From: Hahella chejuensis KCTC 2396
GTDB lineage: Bacteria > Pseudomonadota > Gammaproteobacteria > Pseudomonadales > Oleiphilaceae
Assembly: GCF_000012985.1 (NCBI RefSeq)
Contig: NC_007645.1
Span: 2,196,001-2,260,000, forward strand
DNA length: 64,000 nucleotides
Reading direction: 5' to 3'
Shown: positions 53,169 to 63,478 of the stretch, one piece after another
Numbering within the stretch: the stretch's first letter is position 1
How the letters are laid out: every line of letters begins with the position of its first letter
Made by a program: the position numbers and the translations under genes
The notes under the pieces: model-generated
Told to the model about the DNA's origin: nothing
Databases searched by the model: none
What the model saw: the letters and a program-made list of their open reading frames with translations, nothing else

Positions 53169-53188
53169 GGGTGGCGGAGAGAAGATAG

Positions 53189-54718
53189 CTACAGCATGGG
53201 TGGAGTGACGCGGAACGGGGCGGGGATAGCGGGCGTTTCTTCCGTTGTCCCGTCGGCGCCGGTCGTTGGCGCGTCTTCATTCTGCGCGACGCTGCCGTCT
53301 TCCGCACTGGGCTGAGTCATCCAGACCAGGACGTCATAGTAGCGACGAATATTCTGCACATAATGCACCGGCTCCCAGCCGCGAGCGTATCCGTAGCGTG
53401 TCTTCACATACCATTTCTTTTGCTGTAACAACGGCAACGCCTGTTTGACGTCAATCCATTTGTCCTGATCCAGGCCCTGCGCTTTCGCCAGTGCGCGAGC
53501 GTCTTCCAGGTGTCCAAGTCCGACATTGTATGCGGCCAGCGCCATCCAGGTGCGGTCCGGCTCTGTAATACGCTCGGAGATACGCTGCTTGATGCGGCTG
53601 AAATAGCCTGCGCCACCGAAGATGCTTTGCTCAGGGTTTAGCCGGTTTTTAACGTTCATCTCCTTGGCGGTAGGCAGCGTCAGCATCATCAAGCCCCTGA
53701 CTCCGGTAGGAGAGGTGGCGTATGGACGCCAGTGGGACTCTTGGTAGCCGATGGAAGCCAGCAGCCGCCAGTCGACTTCAAATTTTTCCGCGGCCTGTTT
53801 AAATGTTGGCTCAAACTTTGGCAGCCTGTCCTTGATGTGGCTGATATAAGTGCGGGCGCCCACATAGTTCAACTGATTTACGTGGCCGAAGTAGCGCTCC
53901 TGCAGGTAGATCAGGGTCCCATCGTCTTTGATTTGCTTGATGAACTCGTCCGCTTTCTGAATGAGGGACATGTCTTCGCCTGGAGGGAAAATCCAGCTGA
54001 TCTGTAACGGTTCCATTAAAGAAAAAGCTTCCCGCGCGCGAGGGAACATGGCTTTGTGAATTTCATATTCCCGGGAGTTGACAATAGCGTATTCGTACTC
54101 TCCCTCTTCAATCAGGCGCATGATTTCGGACGTTTCCATGTCCGCCGCCTCCAGCCAGTCCATATCGGGAAGGCGAGAGTCTTTAACCTGTCGCAGGAAT
54201 TCCGCTTGCGCCGTTTGCGCGGGAATAATCAATTTGCCCCCGATCAGATCGTCGAGCTGCTTCGGTTTGGCGCTGCCGTTTCGATACAACACCAAAGGCT
54301 GAATTTCCAGGTATTCGGAACTGAAGCGGAGGCTGGGACTTTGCGCGGAGGCAGCCAGGCGACTCAAACCGACGGCGGCCAGGTTTGTGTAGTTCTGCTC
54401 CAGGACGGTATAGGCTTCGTCAAGATCGTTGGCGACCCGAAGTCGCAACTCGACGCCGAGATATTCCGAGAACTTTTTCGCTAGTTCATATTCAAACCCG
54501 GCGGGGCCGTCCCTGTCTTCATAATAAGTAGTGGGGGCGTTGCGGGTGATAACGTGGAGAGCTCCCTCTTGCTCGATCTTCTCCAGCGTAGTAGGGCGGC
54601 TGCATGCGCTCAGGTTGGCGATAAGCGCTGCTGCAGTCAGCGTCTGAACGCTGCTCTTAATGATTCTGTTCAGGAAACGTCCTGTTCGCCATGAATGAGT
54701 GCAGGCTGAAGCAAGCAA
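53189..54718 (-). CDS. mltF: membrane-bound lytic murein transglycosylase F
   Basis: MltF is an outer-membrane-bound enzyme that cleaves peptidoglycan with formation of anhydromuramic ends. A lipobox-like LSAC ends the signal segment. A family 3 solute-binding domain follows (about residues 55-275; TYYEDRDGPAGFEYELA), then the SLT domain with catalytic glutamate 327 in IGYQESHWRP. The start is uncertain: the frame opens with TTG 54718, and no ATG gives a signal peptide. It is divergent from purL, as in E. coli and Pseudomonas. The C terminus is a proline- and threonine-rich tail. Confidence 0.92.
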   Translation of the reverse strand: MLASACTHSWRTGRFLNRIIKSSVQTLTAAALIANLSACSRPTTLEKIEQEGALHVITRNAPTTYYEDRDGPAGFEYELAKKFSEYLGVELRLRVANDLDEAYTVLEQNYTNLAAVGLSRLAASAQSPSLRFSSEYLEIQPLVLYRNGSAKPKQLDDLIGGKLIIPAQTAQAEFLRQVKDSRLPDMDWLEAADMETSEIMRLIEEGEYEYAIVNSREYEIHKAMFPRAREAFSLMEPLQISWIFPPGEDMSLIQKADEFIKQIKDDGTLIYLQERYFGHVNQLNYVGARTYISHIKDRLPKFEPTFKQAAEKFEVDWRLLASIGYQESHWRPYATSPTGVRGLMMLTLPTAKEMNVKNRLNPEQSIFGGAGYFSRIKQRISERITEPDRTWMALAAYNVGLGHLEDARALAKAQGLDQDKWIDVKQALPLLQQKKWYVKTRYGYARGWEPVHYVQNIRRYYDVLVWMTQPSAEDGSVAQNEDAPTTGADGTTEETPAIPAPFRVTPPML

Positions 54719-54956
54719 TATCAGTTCCGGTTTTAAGCAAAGGGGTCAATACTTAACAGTAACAAATCAAGTTGCAAGTTAACTGTAGTTAAACTGTGAA
54801 AAATCTTGTCAATTTATGTACAAAGCGTCGCCGCCCCGGATTTACCCGCAAGCTACGCCGCGCATACGGCGAAGCCTCTTAAAAGTGGCTCAATGGCTTG
54901 ATATCTATTATCATTAGCGCCTCTTTTTTCCAGCCTAGAGGCCATCAGTCAGAGAT

Positions 54957-57900
54957 ATGTTTGAACTCCGTGGCGCACCAGCCCTCTCCCCATTTCGGCG
55001 CGAAAAACTACTCAAAAATATCCAGGAACAGGCTCCTGAAGTCCAGTCAGTGTATGCCGAGTACATGCACTTCGTTGATCTGGAAGGAGACCTTTCCGCA
55101 GAGCAACGCACTGTTCTGGATCGCTTGCTTCAATACGGGCCGCAAGGGCAGAGTGAGATGCCAAGCGGCACTCTGTTTCTGGTTGTTCCCCGACCCGGCA
55201 CGATTTCTCCATGGTCGAGTAAAGCGACGGATATCGCACACAACTGCGGACTGACGGCGATTCGCCGTATTGAAAGAGGCGTGGCCTATCATGTTGGCAG
55301 CTCAGAGCAATTGAGCAGCGAACGCCGCGCTGCGATCGCGGCGATATTGCACGATCGCATGACGCAATCGGTGTTTCATGAAATTGCGGGAGCTGAGCTG
55401 TTATTCGCTCATGCTGAGCCCAAGCCGATGACGACCGTCGATATCCTCGCTGATGGCCGTGACGCGTTGGCGGAGGCTAACCGCTCAATGGGGCTGGCGC
55501 TGGCGGAAGACGAGATCGATTATCTCACCAGCGCATTCACTGAGCTGGGACGCAACCCGACGGATGTAGAACTAATGATGTTCGCTCAGGCGAACTCGGA
55601 ACACTGTCGCCATAAAATCTTTAACGCGACATGGGAAATTGATGGCGAAGTCCAGTCGCACTCGCTGTTTGGCATGATCCGCAACACCTACGAGCAGGGC
55701 GGCCAAGACGTACTCTCCGCGTATTGCGATAACGCAGCAGTGATCAAAGGTGGCCAGGGCGGGCGTTTCTTCCCTGATCATCGCACTAAGATTTATGGAT
55801 ATAACGTTGAAGATATTCATATTCTTATGAAGGTGGAGACGCATAACCATCCTACGGCTATTTCTCCGTTCGCCGGCGCTTCCACGGGCTCTGGTGGGGA
55901 AATTCGCGATGAAGGCGCCACCGGCATTGGCGCAAAACCCAAAGCAGGCCTGACCGGTTTTACCGTCTCCAACCTTAATATCCCTGGCTATAAGCAGCCC
56001 TGGGAAGGCGATTACGGCAAGCCGGAGCGCATTGTTTCCGCATTACAAATTATGCTGGACGGCCCGATTGGCGGCGCTGCGTTTAACAATGAATTTGGCC
56101 GGCCGGCGCTGTGCGGATACTTCCGCACCTATGAAGAGCAAGTGCCTGGCGTAAACGGTCTTGAATGGCGCGGTTACCATAAGCCGATCATGATCGCTGG
56201 CGGCATGGGCAACATTCGCGCTTCCCATGTGGAAAAGAAAGATATTTCCGTAGACGCCAAGCTGATCGTGTTGGGCGGCCCTGCAATGTTGATCGGTCTG
56301 GGTGGTGGAGCAGCGTCCTCCATGGATAGCGGCGCTGGCCAGGAAGATCTCGATTTCGCCTCTGTACAACGGGATAACCCGGAAATGGAGAGACGCTGCC
56401 AGGAAGTGATCGATCGCTGCTGGCAGTTGGGAGATGACAACCCGATTCTGTTTATTCATGACGTTGGCGCGGGCGGCTTGTCCAACGCATTGCCTGAGTT
56501 GGTGAAAGATGGCGGTCGCGGCGGTTTGTTTGAACTGCGTGACGTGCCTAACGATGAGCCCGGCATGTCGCCTCTGGAAATCTGGTGTAACGAGTCTCAA
56601 GAGCGTTACGTCATGGCGGTTGCCGAACAGGATATGGAGCTGTTTGACCAGCTCTGTCGGCGCGAACGTTGCCCTTATGCAGTTGTAGGCTCGGCGACGG
56701 AAGAGTTGAAGATTCAAGTCTCTGACGAGTACTTCGCTAACAGTCCGGTAGATCTTCCCATGTCGGTTCTGTTTGGTAAGCCGCCCAAAATGCACCGTAC
56801 TATTGAGCGAAAGAGTTTCACCAAGCCCATTTTTGATTCCACTACCTTGGACCTTAAAGAAGCGGCGGAGAGAATTCTCCGGTTGCCCAGTGTTGCGTCG
56901 AAGAGTTTCCTGATCACCATCGGCGACCGCTCTGTGACGGGAATGGTTTCCAGAGACCAGATGGTAGGCCCATGGCAGGCGCCGGTTTCCGATGTGGCGG
57001 TGACTACCGCAAGCTTTGACACCTACCGTGGCGAAGCCATGGCGATGGGAGAAAGGACGCCGATTGCATTGATTGATCCTCCTTCATCTGGCCGCATGGC
57101 GGTAGGTGAAGCTATTACTAACCTCGCCGCTGCGAAAATAGAGAAGCTGTCAGACATTAAACTGTCTGCGAACTGGATGGCCGCTGCCGGGCATCCAGGC
57201 GAAGACGAAGCCTTGTTTGAAACGGTTAAAGCCGTTGGTATGGAGTTGTGCCCCGAGTTGGGCATCACCATTCCTGTAGGCAAAGACTCCATGTCCATGA
57301 AGACGGTCTGGGAGGAGGGCGAGAAGCAGAAGTCCGTGACCGCGCCTCTGTCTCTGATTATCAGTGGGTTCGCGCCAGTTGAGGACGTGCGTAAGACATT
57401 GACGCCGCAGATGGATCTGTCTACGCCATCCAAGCTGCTGCTTATAGACCTGGGTTCAGGCAAGAATCGTCTGGGCGGTTCGGCCTTGGCGCAGGTTTAT
57501 CGTTCCGTCGGCGCTGTAGCCCCTGATTTGGACAACCCTGAAGAGCTGGCGGCTTTCTTCGCGTGTATCCAGAAGCTGAACAACGAAGGCAAACTTAAAG
57601 CTTATCATGACCGCTCAGACGGCGGTGTGTTCACTACCTTATGTGAAATGGCGTTCGCTAGCCGCTGTGGCATGACTATTTGCTTTGACGGTTTGGTGAA
57701 AGATCGCACTCATATTGCCCGAGAGCTGTTTAATGAAGAGCTTGGCGCTGTAGTGCAGGTATCCGAAGAGCATGTTGACGAGGTGAAGACCTGTTTTGCT
57801 GACGCAGGATTGGCGGATCATGTCGTCGTGTTGGGTGAGCCTCATGCGGATCAGTCAGTCAAATTTCAGCATGAAGGGCAAACCGTTCTTGGTTACAGTC

Positions 57901-58853
57901 GTGGGGCGCTGCAAAAAATCTGGGCCGAGACCAGTTACCGTATGCAGTCCATGCGGGACAACAGCGAGTGTGCGGCCGAAGAATTTGCAGCCATTGACGA
58001 CGACAACGATCCGGGCTTGAGCGCCAAGCTTACTTACGATGTCAACGAAGATATCGCAGCTCCTTTTATTAATCGTGGCGCTAAGCCAAAAATTGTGGTG
58101 TTGCGGGAGCAAGGCGTTAATAGCCAGGCGGAAATGGCCGCTGCGTTCGATAGAGCGGGTTTCAGTGCGGTTGACGTGCATATGAGCGATATTCTGTCCG
58201 GCGCAGTTTCTCTAAGTCAGTTCAAAGCCTTGGCGGCGTGCGGTGGATTCTCGTTTGGCGACGTGTTGGGCGCTGGCGAAGGGTGGGCTAAATCCATTCT
58301 GTTTAATGCCCGTGCAAGAGATCAGTTCGAGGCGTTCTTCCATCGCAAAGACACCTTCGCACTGGGGGTTTGTAACGGCTGCCAGATGATTTCAAACCTG
58401 AAGGAGTTGATTCCTGGCGCAGACGCCTGGCCGCGTTTCGTGCGTAACCGCTCTGAACAGTATGAAGCCCGTGTTGCGATGGTGGAAGTGCTGGACTCGC
58501 CTTCCATACTGCTCCAGGGAATGGCTGGATCAATGATGCCTATCGCGGTGGCGCACGGCGAGGGATTGGCGGAAGTAGGTCCAGAAGGCGCAGCGGCTCT
58601 GATGGCGCAGAAAAATGTGGCGCTACGCTTTGTTGATAACTATGGGCGCCCTACCATGTCGCACCCGTTTAACCCTAACGGCTCTCCTTTGGGTATTACT
58701 TCAGTGTGTAATGATGATGGCCGTATTACCGTGATGATGCCGCATCCAGAGAGGGTGTTTCGCGCAGTTGCTAACTCCTGGCGTCCTTCCGCTTGGAGTG
58801 AAGATGGCGCATGGATGAGAATGTTCCGCAATGCAAGGGTGTGGCTGGGTTAA
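54957..58853 (+). CDS. purL: phosphoribosylformylglycinamidine synthase
   Basis: The large PurL converts FGAR, glutamine and ATP to FGAM, the fourth step of purine synthesis. At 1298 residues it is the single-chain type. The N-terminal PurS-like part comes first, then two AIR-synthetase-like halves ([12 protein letters not shown] near 210; [11 protein letters not shown] near 445). The glutaminase triad is cysteine 1139 (GVCNGCQM), histidine 1263 and glutamate 1265 (MMPHPERVF). The leader from 54719 contains a hairpin near 54853-54874 (GCT-CGCCG with CGGCG-AGC). No clear PurR box was seen. It stands alone, divergent from mltF. Confidence 0.98.
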
Positions 58854-58877
58854 TCCCAGTCTCCCATGGTGATGTCT

Positions 58878-58905
58878 AAGGGCGGATACATTTGTCTCCG
58901 CCCTT
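58878..58905 (+). terminator. terminator after purL
   Basis: AAGGGCGGA pairs with TCCGCCCTT around an 10-base loop. The following T content is weak. Confidence 0.65.
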
Positions 58906-59339
58906 CTCCGACGCTGTATCTAGTCATTTTCCGGGCTCTGCGTCACGCTAGATAAAAAATCTCCATTTTTCTTTTCAAGGGCTCAAATTAGGCTATGCTT
59001 TTTTGCGCCATTATTTTTTGTCAGAAAAGGTAACAAAGTGTACGTCATCCCTGGTTGCAAAACTTGATGTGCTCAAAAAATGCTCGTGCGAATTGCCGGG
59101 CTTGCCTGAAAAACCCTCTCGCCGTCTAAAAATAACGCCATTTTGTTTGCGTTGTTTCTGTTTATTCACATCAGAAATATCTATGTCAAGTAGCATCTAA
59201 AAATATTTCAAAGATGTTGTGGGATCAGCGTTGACAAATATAACTTATTGATAAATATTGGTATTTTTGTCCTGTTTAATTCATCGCCAATTTGTCCCGG
59301 GCATAGGCCCTATGGGCGATTTGGGGGGAAGTTAAGTAT

Positions 59340-59422
59340 TTATCCCCAAAGTTATCCACAGAATCTGTGGAGAACTCTGGTTTTTCAGTCTGGGCAGTAA
59401 TTTAGTGGCTGCCTGTGGATAA
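59340..59422. other. cluster of DnaA boxes beside an A/T-rich stretch
   Basis: Within 83 bases there are two perfect DnaA boxes: TTATCCACA at 59352-59360, and its reverse form TGTGGATAA at 59414-59422. Two one-mismatch boxes are also present: TTATCCCCA at 59340-59348 and TGTGGAGAA at 59366-59374. A strongly A/T-rich segment lies just upstream (about 59230-59282). The arrangement resembles a replication origin or a DnaA-titration or DnaA-controlled promoter site. It sits in the 593-base gap 58854-59446, whose remaining part holds only the purL terminator and no credible gene. Confidence 0.65.
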
Positions 59423-59446
59423 AATTTAAACTGTAATGGAGGAAAA

Positions 59447-59758
59447 ATGTATAAATTAAGCTTTTTTGTTCCTGAATCGCATATCGAGGAAGTTAAGGAG
59501 GCGGTCTTTGTTGCGGGGGGAGGGAAGATAGGCGATTACGATCGCTGCAGCTGGCAGACAAAAGGCGTTGGACAGTTTCGCCCTCTAGATGGCAGTTCTC
59601 CATTTTTGGGCAATGTCGGTGAAGTTGAGCGGGTGGAGGAATACAAAGTGGAGTTGGTGGTTGAGGATGCTTTGATCGCGTCGGTGGTGGCGGCGATGAA
59701 GCTGGCCCACCCATACGAGGAGCCGGCATACGACGTATACCGGCTGGAAAACTTTTGA
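59447..59758 (+). CDS. YqfO/NIF3-like small protein
   Basis: A 103-residue protein resembling the single ferredoxin-like domain found inserted in YqfO-type NIF3 proteins: YKLSFFVPESHIEEVKEAV at the start, GKIGDYDRCSW in the middle and HPYEEPAYDVY near the end. The stand-alone form is common in proteobacteria; its role is not established. AGGAG lies before the ATG. It begins 25 bases after the last DnaA box, so its transcription may be affected by DnaA. Confidence 0.85.
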   Translation: MYKLSFFVPESHIEEVKEAVFVAGGGKIGDYDRCSWQTKGVGQFRPLDGSSPFLGNVGEVERVEEYKVELVVEDALIASVVAAMKLAHPYEEPAYDVYRLENF

Positions 59759-59796
59759 TTGAGCCTTATGGCTGGCGCTAAAGGCAAGAAGGAAGG

Positions 59797-60342
59797 TCAG
59801 CCCTCAGGAATGCCAGTGTGGATATCTTTCACATGTACAGGGAATGAGTTGTTTTTACGATCTTGGAAATACTGCTGTAGCGTTATTTTTACCGTAGGAA
59901 ATGCGATTTCATCCCAAGGGATGTCGCTCTCCGAAAACAATTGTACGTCGAGGCTTTCCTCACCAGCGGCGAACTCCCCATTGATTACATTGGCCAAGTA
60001 AAAAATATGCACCTGACCAATATGAGGGACGCTGATCATCGTGTACAAGCCGTCAAGGTCGACACGCGCTTGCGCCTCCTCCCATGTTTCTCGCATAGCG
60101 GCTTCCGACGTGGTTTCCTGCATCTCCATAAATCCGGCGGGTAAAGTCCAGAAGCCTAATCTGGGCTCGATAGCGCGTTTGCAAAGCAAAATTCGGTCGC
60201 CATAAACGGGGAGCGTGCCCGCAACGATTTTGGGATTGATGTAATGGATAGCCTGGCAGTGGCCGCATACATGTCTCGGCCGGTTATCTCCTGAGGGAAT
60301 CTTATGCTCGACGGGTTGGCCGCATTGGCTGCAATACTTCAT
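59797..60342 (-). CDS. Nudix hydrolase with zinc ribbon
   Basis: Nudix enzymes cleave nucleoside diphosphates linked to another group. The 181-residue protein (ATG 60342) begins with a zinc-ribbon, CSQCG then CGHC (near residues 4-28), followed by a Nudix domain whose box runs GFMEMQETTSEAAMRETWEE. It lacks the SQPWPFPxS motif of NudC, so it should not be called NudC. The frame is open to 60432, but the extra residues do not fit. It is divergent from the CoA pyrophosphatase gene; the substrate is unknown. Confidence 0.85.
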   Translation of the reverse strand: MKYCSQCGQPVEHKIPSGDNRPRHVCGHCQAIHYINPKIVAGTLPVYGDRILLCKRAIEPRLGFWTLPAGFMEMQETTSEAAMRETWEEAQARVDLDGLYTMISVPHIGQVHIFYLANVINGEFAAGEESLDVQLFSESDIPWDEIAFPTVKITLQQYFQDRKNNSFPVHVKDIHTGIPEG

Positions 60343-60500
60343 GGTCAGATGAACATTCTCATGGGTTGTCTTTTTATTAGCCGAAAATAAGCGTTCGCAA
60401 TAATGGCGCTCTTTCTGAGCGCCGCGCCTCATATTGCACCATACATTACCCAGAACTTGTATGGTATCTTTCCTTGTTTCCCCTCATTCAGTCGTTTGTC

Positions 60501-61082
60501 ATGCTTGATAAAATCATCACTACCTTGTCTTCCAATCAACCACGGCGCTTCCCTAGCGACTTTCCGGAAGCTGCGGTCTTAGTGCCGATCACCAGAGAGG
60601 AATGTCCTCAGATTATTCTGACCAAACGCGCTGAACATATGAAGACCCATAGCGGGCAGGTGGCGTTTCCAGGTGGGATGCGAGACCCTTCAGATCAGAA
60701 CTTGCGGGACACTGCGCTGCGAGAGACGTTTGAGGAAGTGGGCGTATCGCCTGAAAAGATAGAAGTGGTTGGTAGTCTTAATCAAGTTGTGTCCCGCCAT
60801 GGCATTGCTGTTACGCCCTATGTCGGGATCGTTGATCCTGAGATTGAGCTGATCCCAGACCCAGGCGAGTTGCACAGCGTATTTAAAGCGCCGGTGAGCT
60901 TCTTTTTGGAAAATGAGCCTGATCGTCTGGATAAAATCAACTTTGAACAGTATCGATTACAAGTGCCTTGCTGGTATTACGGCGATTATGAAATCTGGGG
61001 CGTTTCCGCAATCATATTGATGGACTTTTTCAGAGTTTCCTTTAATCGAAGAATTGGCAGTTTTACTGAGGGTAGGGGTTGA
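60501..61082 (+). CDS. Nudix CoA pyrophosphatase
   Basis: This looks like a CoA pyrophosphatase (NudL/YeaB type), which splits CoA and its derivatives to 4'-phosphopantetheine and 3',5'-ADP. The family-specific THSGQVAFPGG precedes the Nudix box, which ends in ALRETFEEVGV. ATG 60501 gives 193 residues; a TTG nine codons upstream is open but unsupported, and neither start has a clear ribosome site. It is followed after 6 bases by the carbonic-anhydrase-like gene, so this starts a short operon running to DUF1289 and perhaps purT. Confidence 0.9.
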   Translation: MLDKIITTLSSNQPRRFPSDFPEAAVLVPITREECPQIILTKRAEHMKTHSGQVAFPGGMRDPSDQNLRDTALRETFEEVGVSPEKIEVVGSLNQVVSRHGIAVTPYVGIVDPEIELIPDPGELHSVFKAPVSFFLENEPDRLDKINFEQYRLQVPCWYYGDYEIWGVSAIILMDFFRVSFNRRIGSFTEGRG

Positions 61083-61088
61083 ATACGT

Positions 61089-61610
61089 ATGAGGTTTAAT
61101 TTAGGCGAAGATCTGGCTGAAATATCAGAGAATGGAAGCTTTGTAGCGCCGAATGCGGCGGTCATAGGGCGAGTAGTCATGCGCCCTCAGTCCAGTGTTT
61201 GGTTTGGCGCGGTGATCCGAGCGGATAACGATCAAATAACCATTGGTCCAAAATCGAACGTTCAGGACTGCGCAGTATTGCACACCGACTCTGGTTGTCC
61301 CATTGTGCTGGGAGAGGGGGTGACGGTAGGGCATCACGCCATGCTGCACGGATGTGACGTGGGCGACTATAGTCTGATCGGCATTAATGCCGTTGTGCTT
61401 AACGGCGCCAAAATCGGACGCTTTTGTATCATTGGCGCTAATGCATTGATACCCGAAGGCGTTGAGATCCCTGATGGTAGTTTGGTTATCGGCTCTCCGG
61501 GAAGGGTGAAGCGCGAATTGAGCGAAGAAGAAAGAAAGCAGCTTATTAATAGCGCTGAACACTACGTAGAAAACGCCCTAAAATACGCGCGCACTTTGCA
61601 GCCCGCCTAG
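61089..61610 (+). CDS. gamma-class carbonic anhydrase family protein
   Basis: A 173-residue left-handed beta-helix protein of the YrdA/CaiE group. The hexapeptide-repeat pattern runs from residue 15 to about 140. The metal histidines expected for gamma carbonic anhydrases are in LHTDSG (near residue 65) and [10 protein letters not shown] (near 82-88). Catalytic activity cannot be assumed, since many family members are uncharacterised. The start is an ATG 6 bases after the upstream stop. Confidence 0.9.
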   Translation: MRFNLGEDLAEISENGSFVAPNAAVIGRVVMRPQSSVWFGAVIRADNDQITIGPKSNVQDCAVLHTDSGCPIVLGEGVTVGHHAMLHGCDVGDYSLIGINAVVLNGAKIGRFCIIGANALIPEGVEIPDGSLVIGSPGRVKRELSEEERKQLINSAEHYVENALKYARTLQPA

Positions 61611-61616
61611 TGTTGT

Positions 61617-61826
61617 ATGTTTATGAAAGAGAATACGAATCAAATGGATGGTGAGCGAATTGTGCGTTCGCCATGCGTCAGTATCTGCGCTTTGGATGAC
61701 GACGACATATGTATTGGTTGCCATCGCAGTGTTGAGGAGATAGCTGCTTGGTCTCGCATGAGTAACGAACAGCGCATGGATGTGTTGAAAAAAGTGGCTG
61801 ACAGAGAACGCAAGTCTGTCATTTAA
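61617..61826 (+). CDS. DUF1289 small cysteine-rich protein
   Basis: A 69-residue protein with the DUF1289 cysteine pattern: SPCVSICALDDDDICIGCHR, four cysteines that likely bind a metal. The family is common beside carbonic-anhydrase-like genes and its role is unknown. The start may be ATG 61617, 61623 or a later one; the conserved part begins at about residue 14. It follows the preceding gene by 6 bases. Confidence 0.88.
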   Translation: MFMKENTNQMDGERIVRSPCVSICALDDDDICIGCHRSVEEIAAWSRMSNEQRMDVLKKVADRERKSVI

Positions 61827-61857
61827 GTTGCTTAATAATGAATAGGAGCAAAAGGCT

Positions 61858-63060
61858 ATGGTAAGAATTGGTACTCCGCTGACGGATGTGGCGACGCGTG
61901 CAATGCTTTTAGGAAGCGGGGAGTTGGGAAAAGAAGTGGCGATTGAGCTGCAGCGGTTTGGTGTGGAAGTCATCGCAGTGGATCGCTATTCAAACGCTCC
62001 AGCAATGCAGGTGGCTCACCGCGCCCATGTCATCGACATGCTCGATCCTAAACAGCTACGGGCGTTAATTGAGCTTGAGCGCCCCGATTTTATTATTCCT
62101 GAAATTGAGGCGATTGCGACTGCTGAGCTCCTTGAATTGGAGCGAAGCGGTTTCAATGTCGTACCCTCTGCCCGCGCAGCCAACTTGACCATGAATCGAG
62201 AAGGAATCCGTCGATTGGCGGCTGAGGAGTTGGGGTTGAGCACGTCTCCTTATGCATTCGCCGCCGACTTTGAGTCTTTTCGAGATGCTGTGAGTTCGAT
62301 TGGCGTTCCTTGTGTCGTCAAGCCAATTATGAGTTCGTCAGGAAAAGGTCAAAGCGTTATACATAGCGACGGCGATGTCGAGCGCGCTTGGCGATACGCT
62401 CAAGAAGGCGGTCGAGCGGGTCAGGGCAAAGTTATCGTAGAGGGATTCGTAGACTTCGATTATGAGGTTACGCTTTTAACTTTACGACATGCTGGAGGGA
62501 CTTCCTTTTGTGATCCTATTGGTCATTTGCAAGTTGATGGTGACTACCGGGTAAGCTGGCAGCCTCATCCTATGAGTGCTATAGCATTGGGCGCTGCGCA
62601 GGATATTGCTGAAAAAGTGACGGTGGCTCTGGGCGGATGTGGGATTTTTGGCGTGGAGCTCTTCGTAAAAGGAGATGAGGTTTACTTTAGTGAAGTGTCT
62701 CCACGGCCGCATGACACAGGGCTGGTTACTTTGGTTTCACAGAACCTGTCGGAGTTTGCGCTGCATGCGCGGGCTTTGCTAGGCCTGCCCGTTCCACTTA
62801 TTAAGCAAACAGGGGCGTCTGCTTCGGTGGCGCTGTTAGTGGAGGGAGATTCGTCCCGTGTCTGCTTTTCATCTCTTGAGGCTGCGCTGTGTCATCCAGA
62901 AGTACAGTTGAGACTGTTCGGTAAACCGGAAGTTCATGGTAAACGTCGAATGGGCGTGGTTTTGGCTCAGTCTGAGAATTTAGATGAGGCGAGGAAGCTT
63001 GCGCAGAAAGCGGTGGACAGCATTGTCGTTGAGCTTGGGCCAGATATAAAACAAGAGTGA
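61858..63060 (+). CDS. purT: formate-dependent GAR transformylase
   Basis: PurT makes formylglycinamide ribonucleotide from GAR, formate and ATP, the folate-free alternative to PurN. The ATP-grasp protein has 400 residues with [11 protein letters not shown] near the start, [13 protein letters not shown] (ATP phosphate loop, near 155) and [10 protein letters not shown] (near 280). AGGAG lies before the ATG. Together with purL nearby it serves purine synthesis, though they are not in one operon. It is followed by the rRNA promoter region with no clear terminator. Confidence 0.97.
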   Translation: MVRIGTPLTDVATRAMLLGSGELGKEVAIELQRFGVEVIAVDRYSNAPAMQVAHRAHVIDMLDPKQLRALIELERPDFIIPEIEAIATAELLELERSGFNVVPSARAANLTMNREGIRRLAAEELGLSTSPYAFAADFESFRDAVSSIGVPCVVKPIMSSSGKGQSVIHSDGDVERAWRYAQEGGRAGQGKVIVEGFVDFDYEVTLLTLRHAGGTSFCDPIGHLQVDGDYRVSWQPHPMSAIALGAAQDIAEKVTVALGGCGIFGVELFVKGDEVYFSEVSPRPHDTGLVTLVSQNLSEFALHARALLGLPVPLIKQTGASASVALLVEGDSSRVCFSSLEAALCHPEVQLRLFGKPEVHGKRRMGVVLAQSENLDEARKLAQKAVDSIVVELGPDIKQE

Positions 63061-63138
63061 ACTTGTAAAATAAAAAGAGCGTGCTTTACTTATAAATTGC
63101 TCCTCAGGAACTTTTTAAATAAAAGTTAAAAAATGGAG

Positions 63139-63166
63139 TTGACGTGAAAGAGTAGGTGCGTATAAT
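63139..63166 (+). promoter_or_regulatory. rRNA operon promoter P1
   Basis: TTGACG and TATAAT 16 bases apart, followed by a GC-rich discriminator (GCGCCCC). An A/T-rich stretch just upstream could act as an UP element. Confidence 0.8.
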
Positions 63167-63244
63167 GCGCCCCACTTCGACGGGGAAGCCGTTCGGAAGG
63201 GAGGGAGAAGCGGATTCGAGAGAGTCAGCGGCGCTAAAAAGGAG

Positions 63245-63272
63245 TTGACACTGAAGATTGAAAGTGTAGAAT
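63245..63272 (+). promoter_or_regulatory. rRNA operon promoter P2
   Basis: TTGACA and TAGAAT 16 bases apart, followed by GCGCGCC. It repeats the P1 pattern 106 bases downstream. Confidence 0.78.
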
Positions 63273-63307
63273 GCGCGCCTCGGTCGGAGAGAGTCTCCGA
63301 AAGAGAA

Positions 63308-63320
63308 AGTTCTTTAAAAA
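63308..63320 (+). promoter_or_regulatory. boxA-like antitermination site
   Basis: AGTTCTTTAAAAA resembles the boxA of rRNA leaders (TGCTCTTTAACA in E. coli) and lies after P2, as expected for the Nus-factor antitermination system. Confidence 0.55.
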
Positions 63321-63478
63321 GTTAATCAAGCAATTTGTTGTGGGCGCTAACTGAGGCGGATCTGGAAAAGATTAAGTCTTAAGTTAGTGACTCGTACAGT
63401 TCATGGGTGAGCAATCACTCAAGAGTACAGTAGTTTTAACTTGAGCAAGATTAAGAATCTTACTGATTCACACTCTTT

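Noticed and set aside
59003..59200. A 65-codon frame in the gap after purL
   Set aside because: Non-ATG start, no ribosome site, cysteine-rich low-quality composition; the gap reads as non-coding.
59797..60342. Calling the zinc-ribbon Nudix protein NudC
   Set aside because: It is shorter than NudC and lacks the SQPWPFPxS specificity motif.
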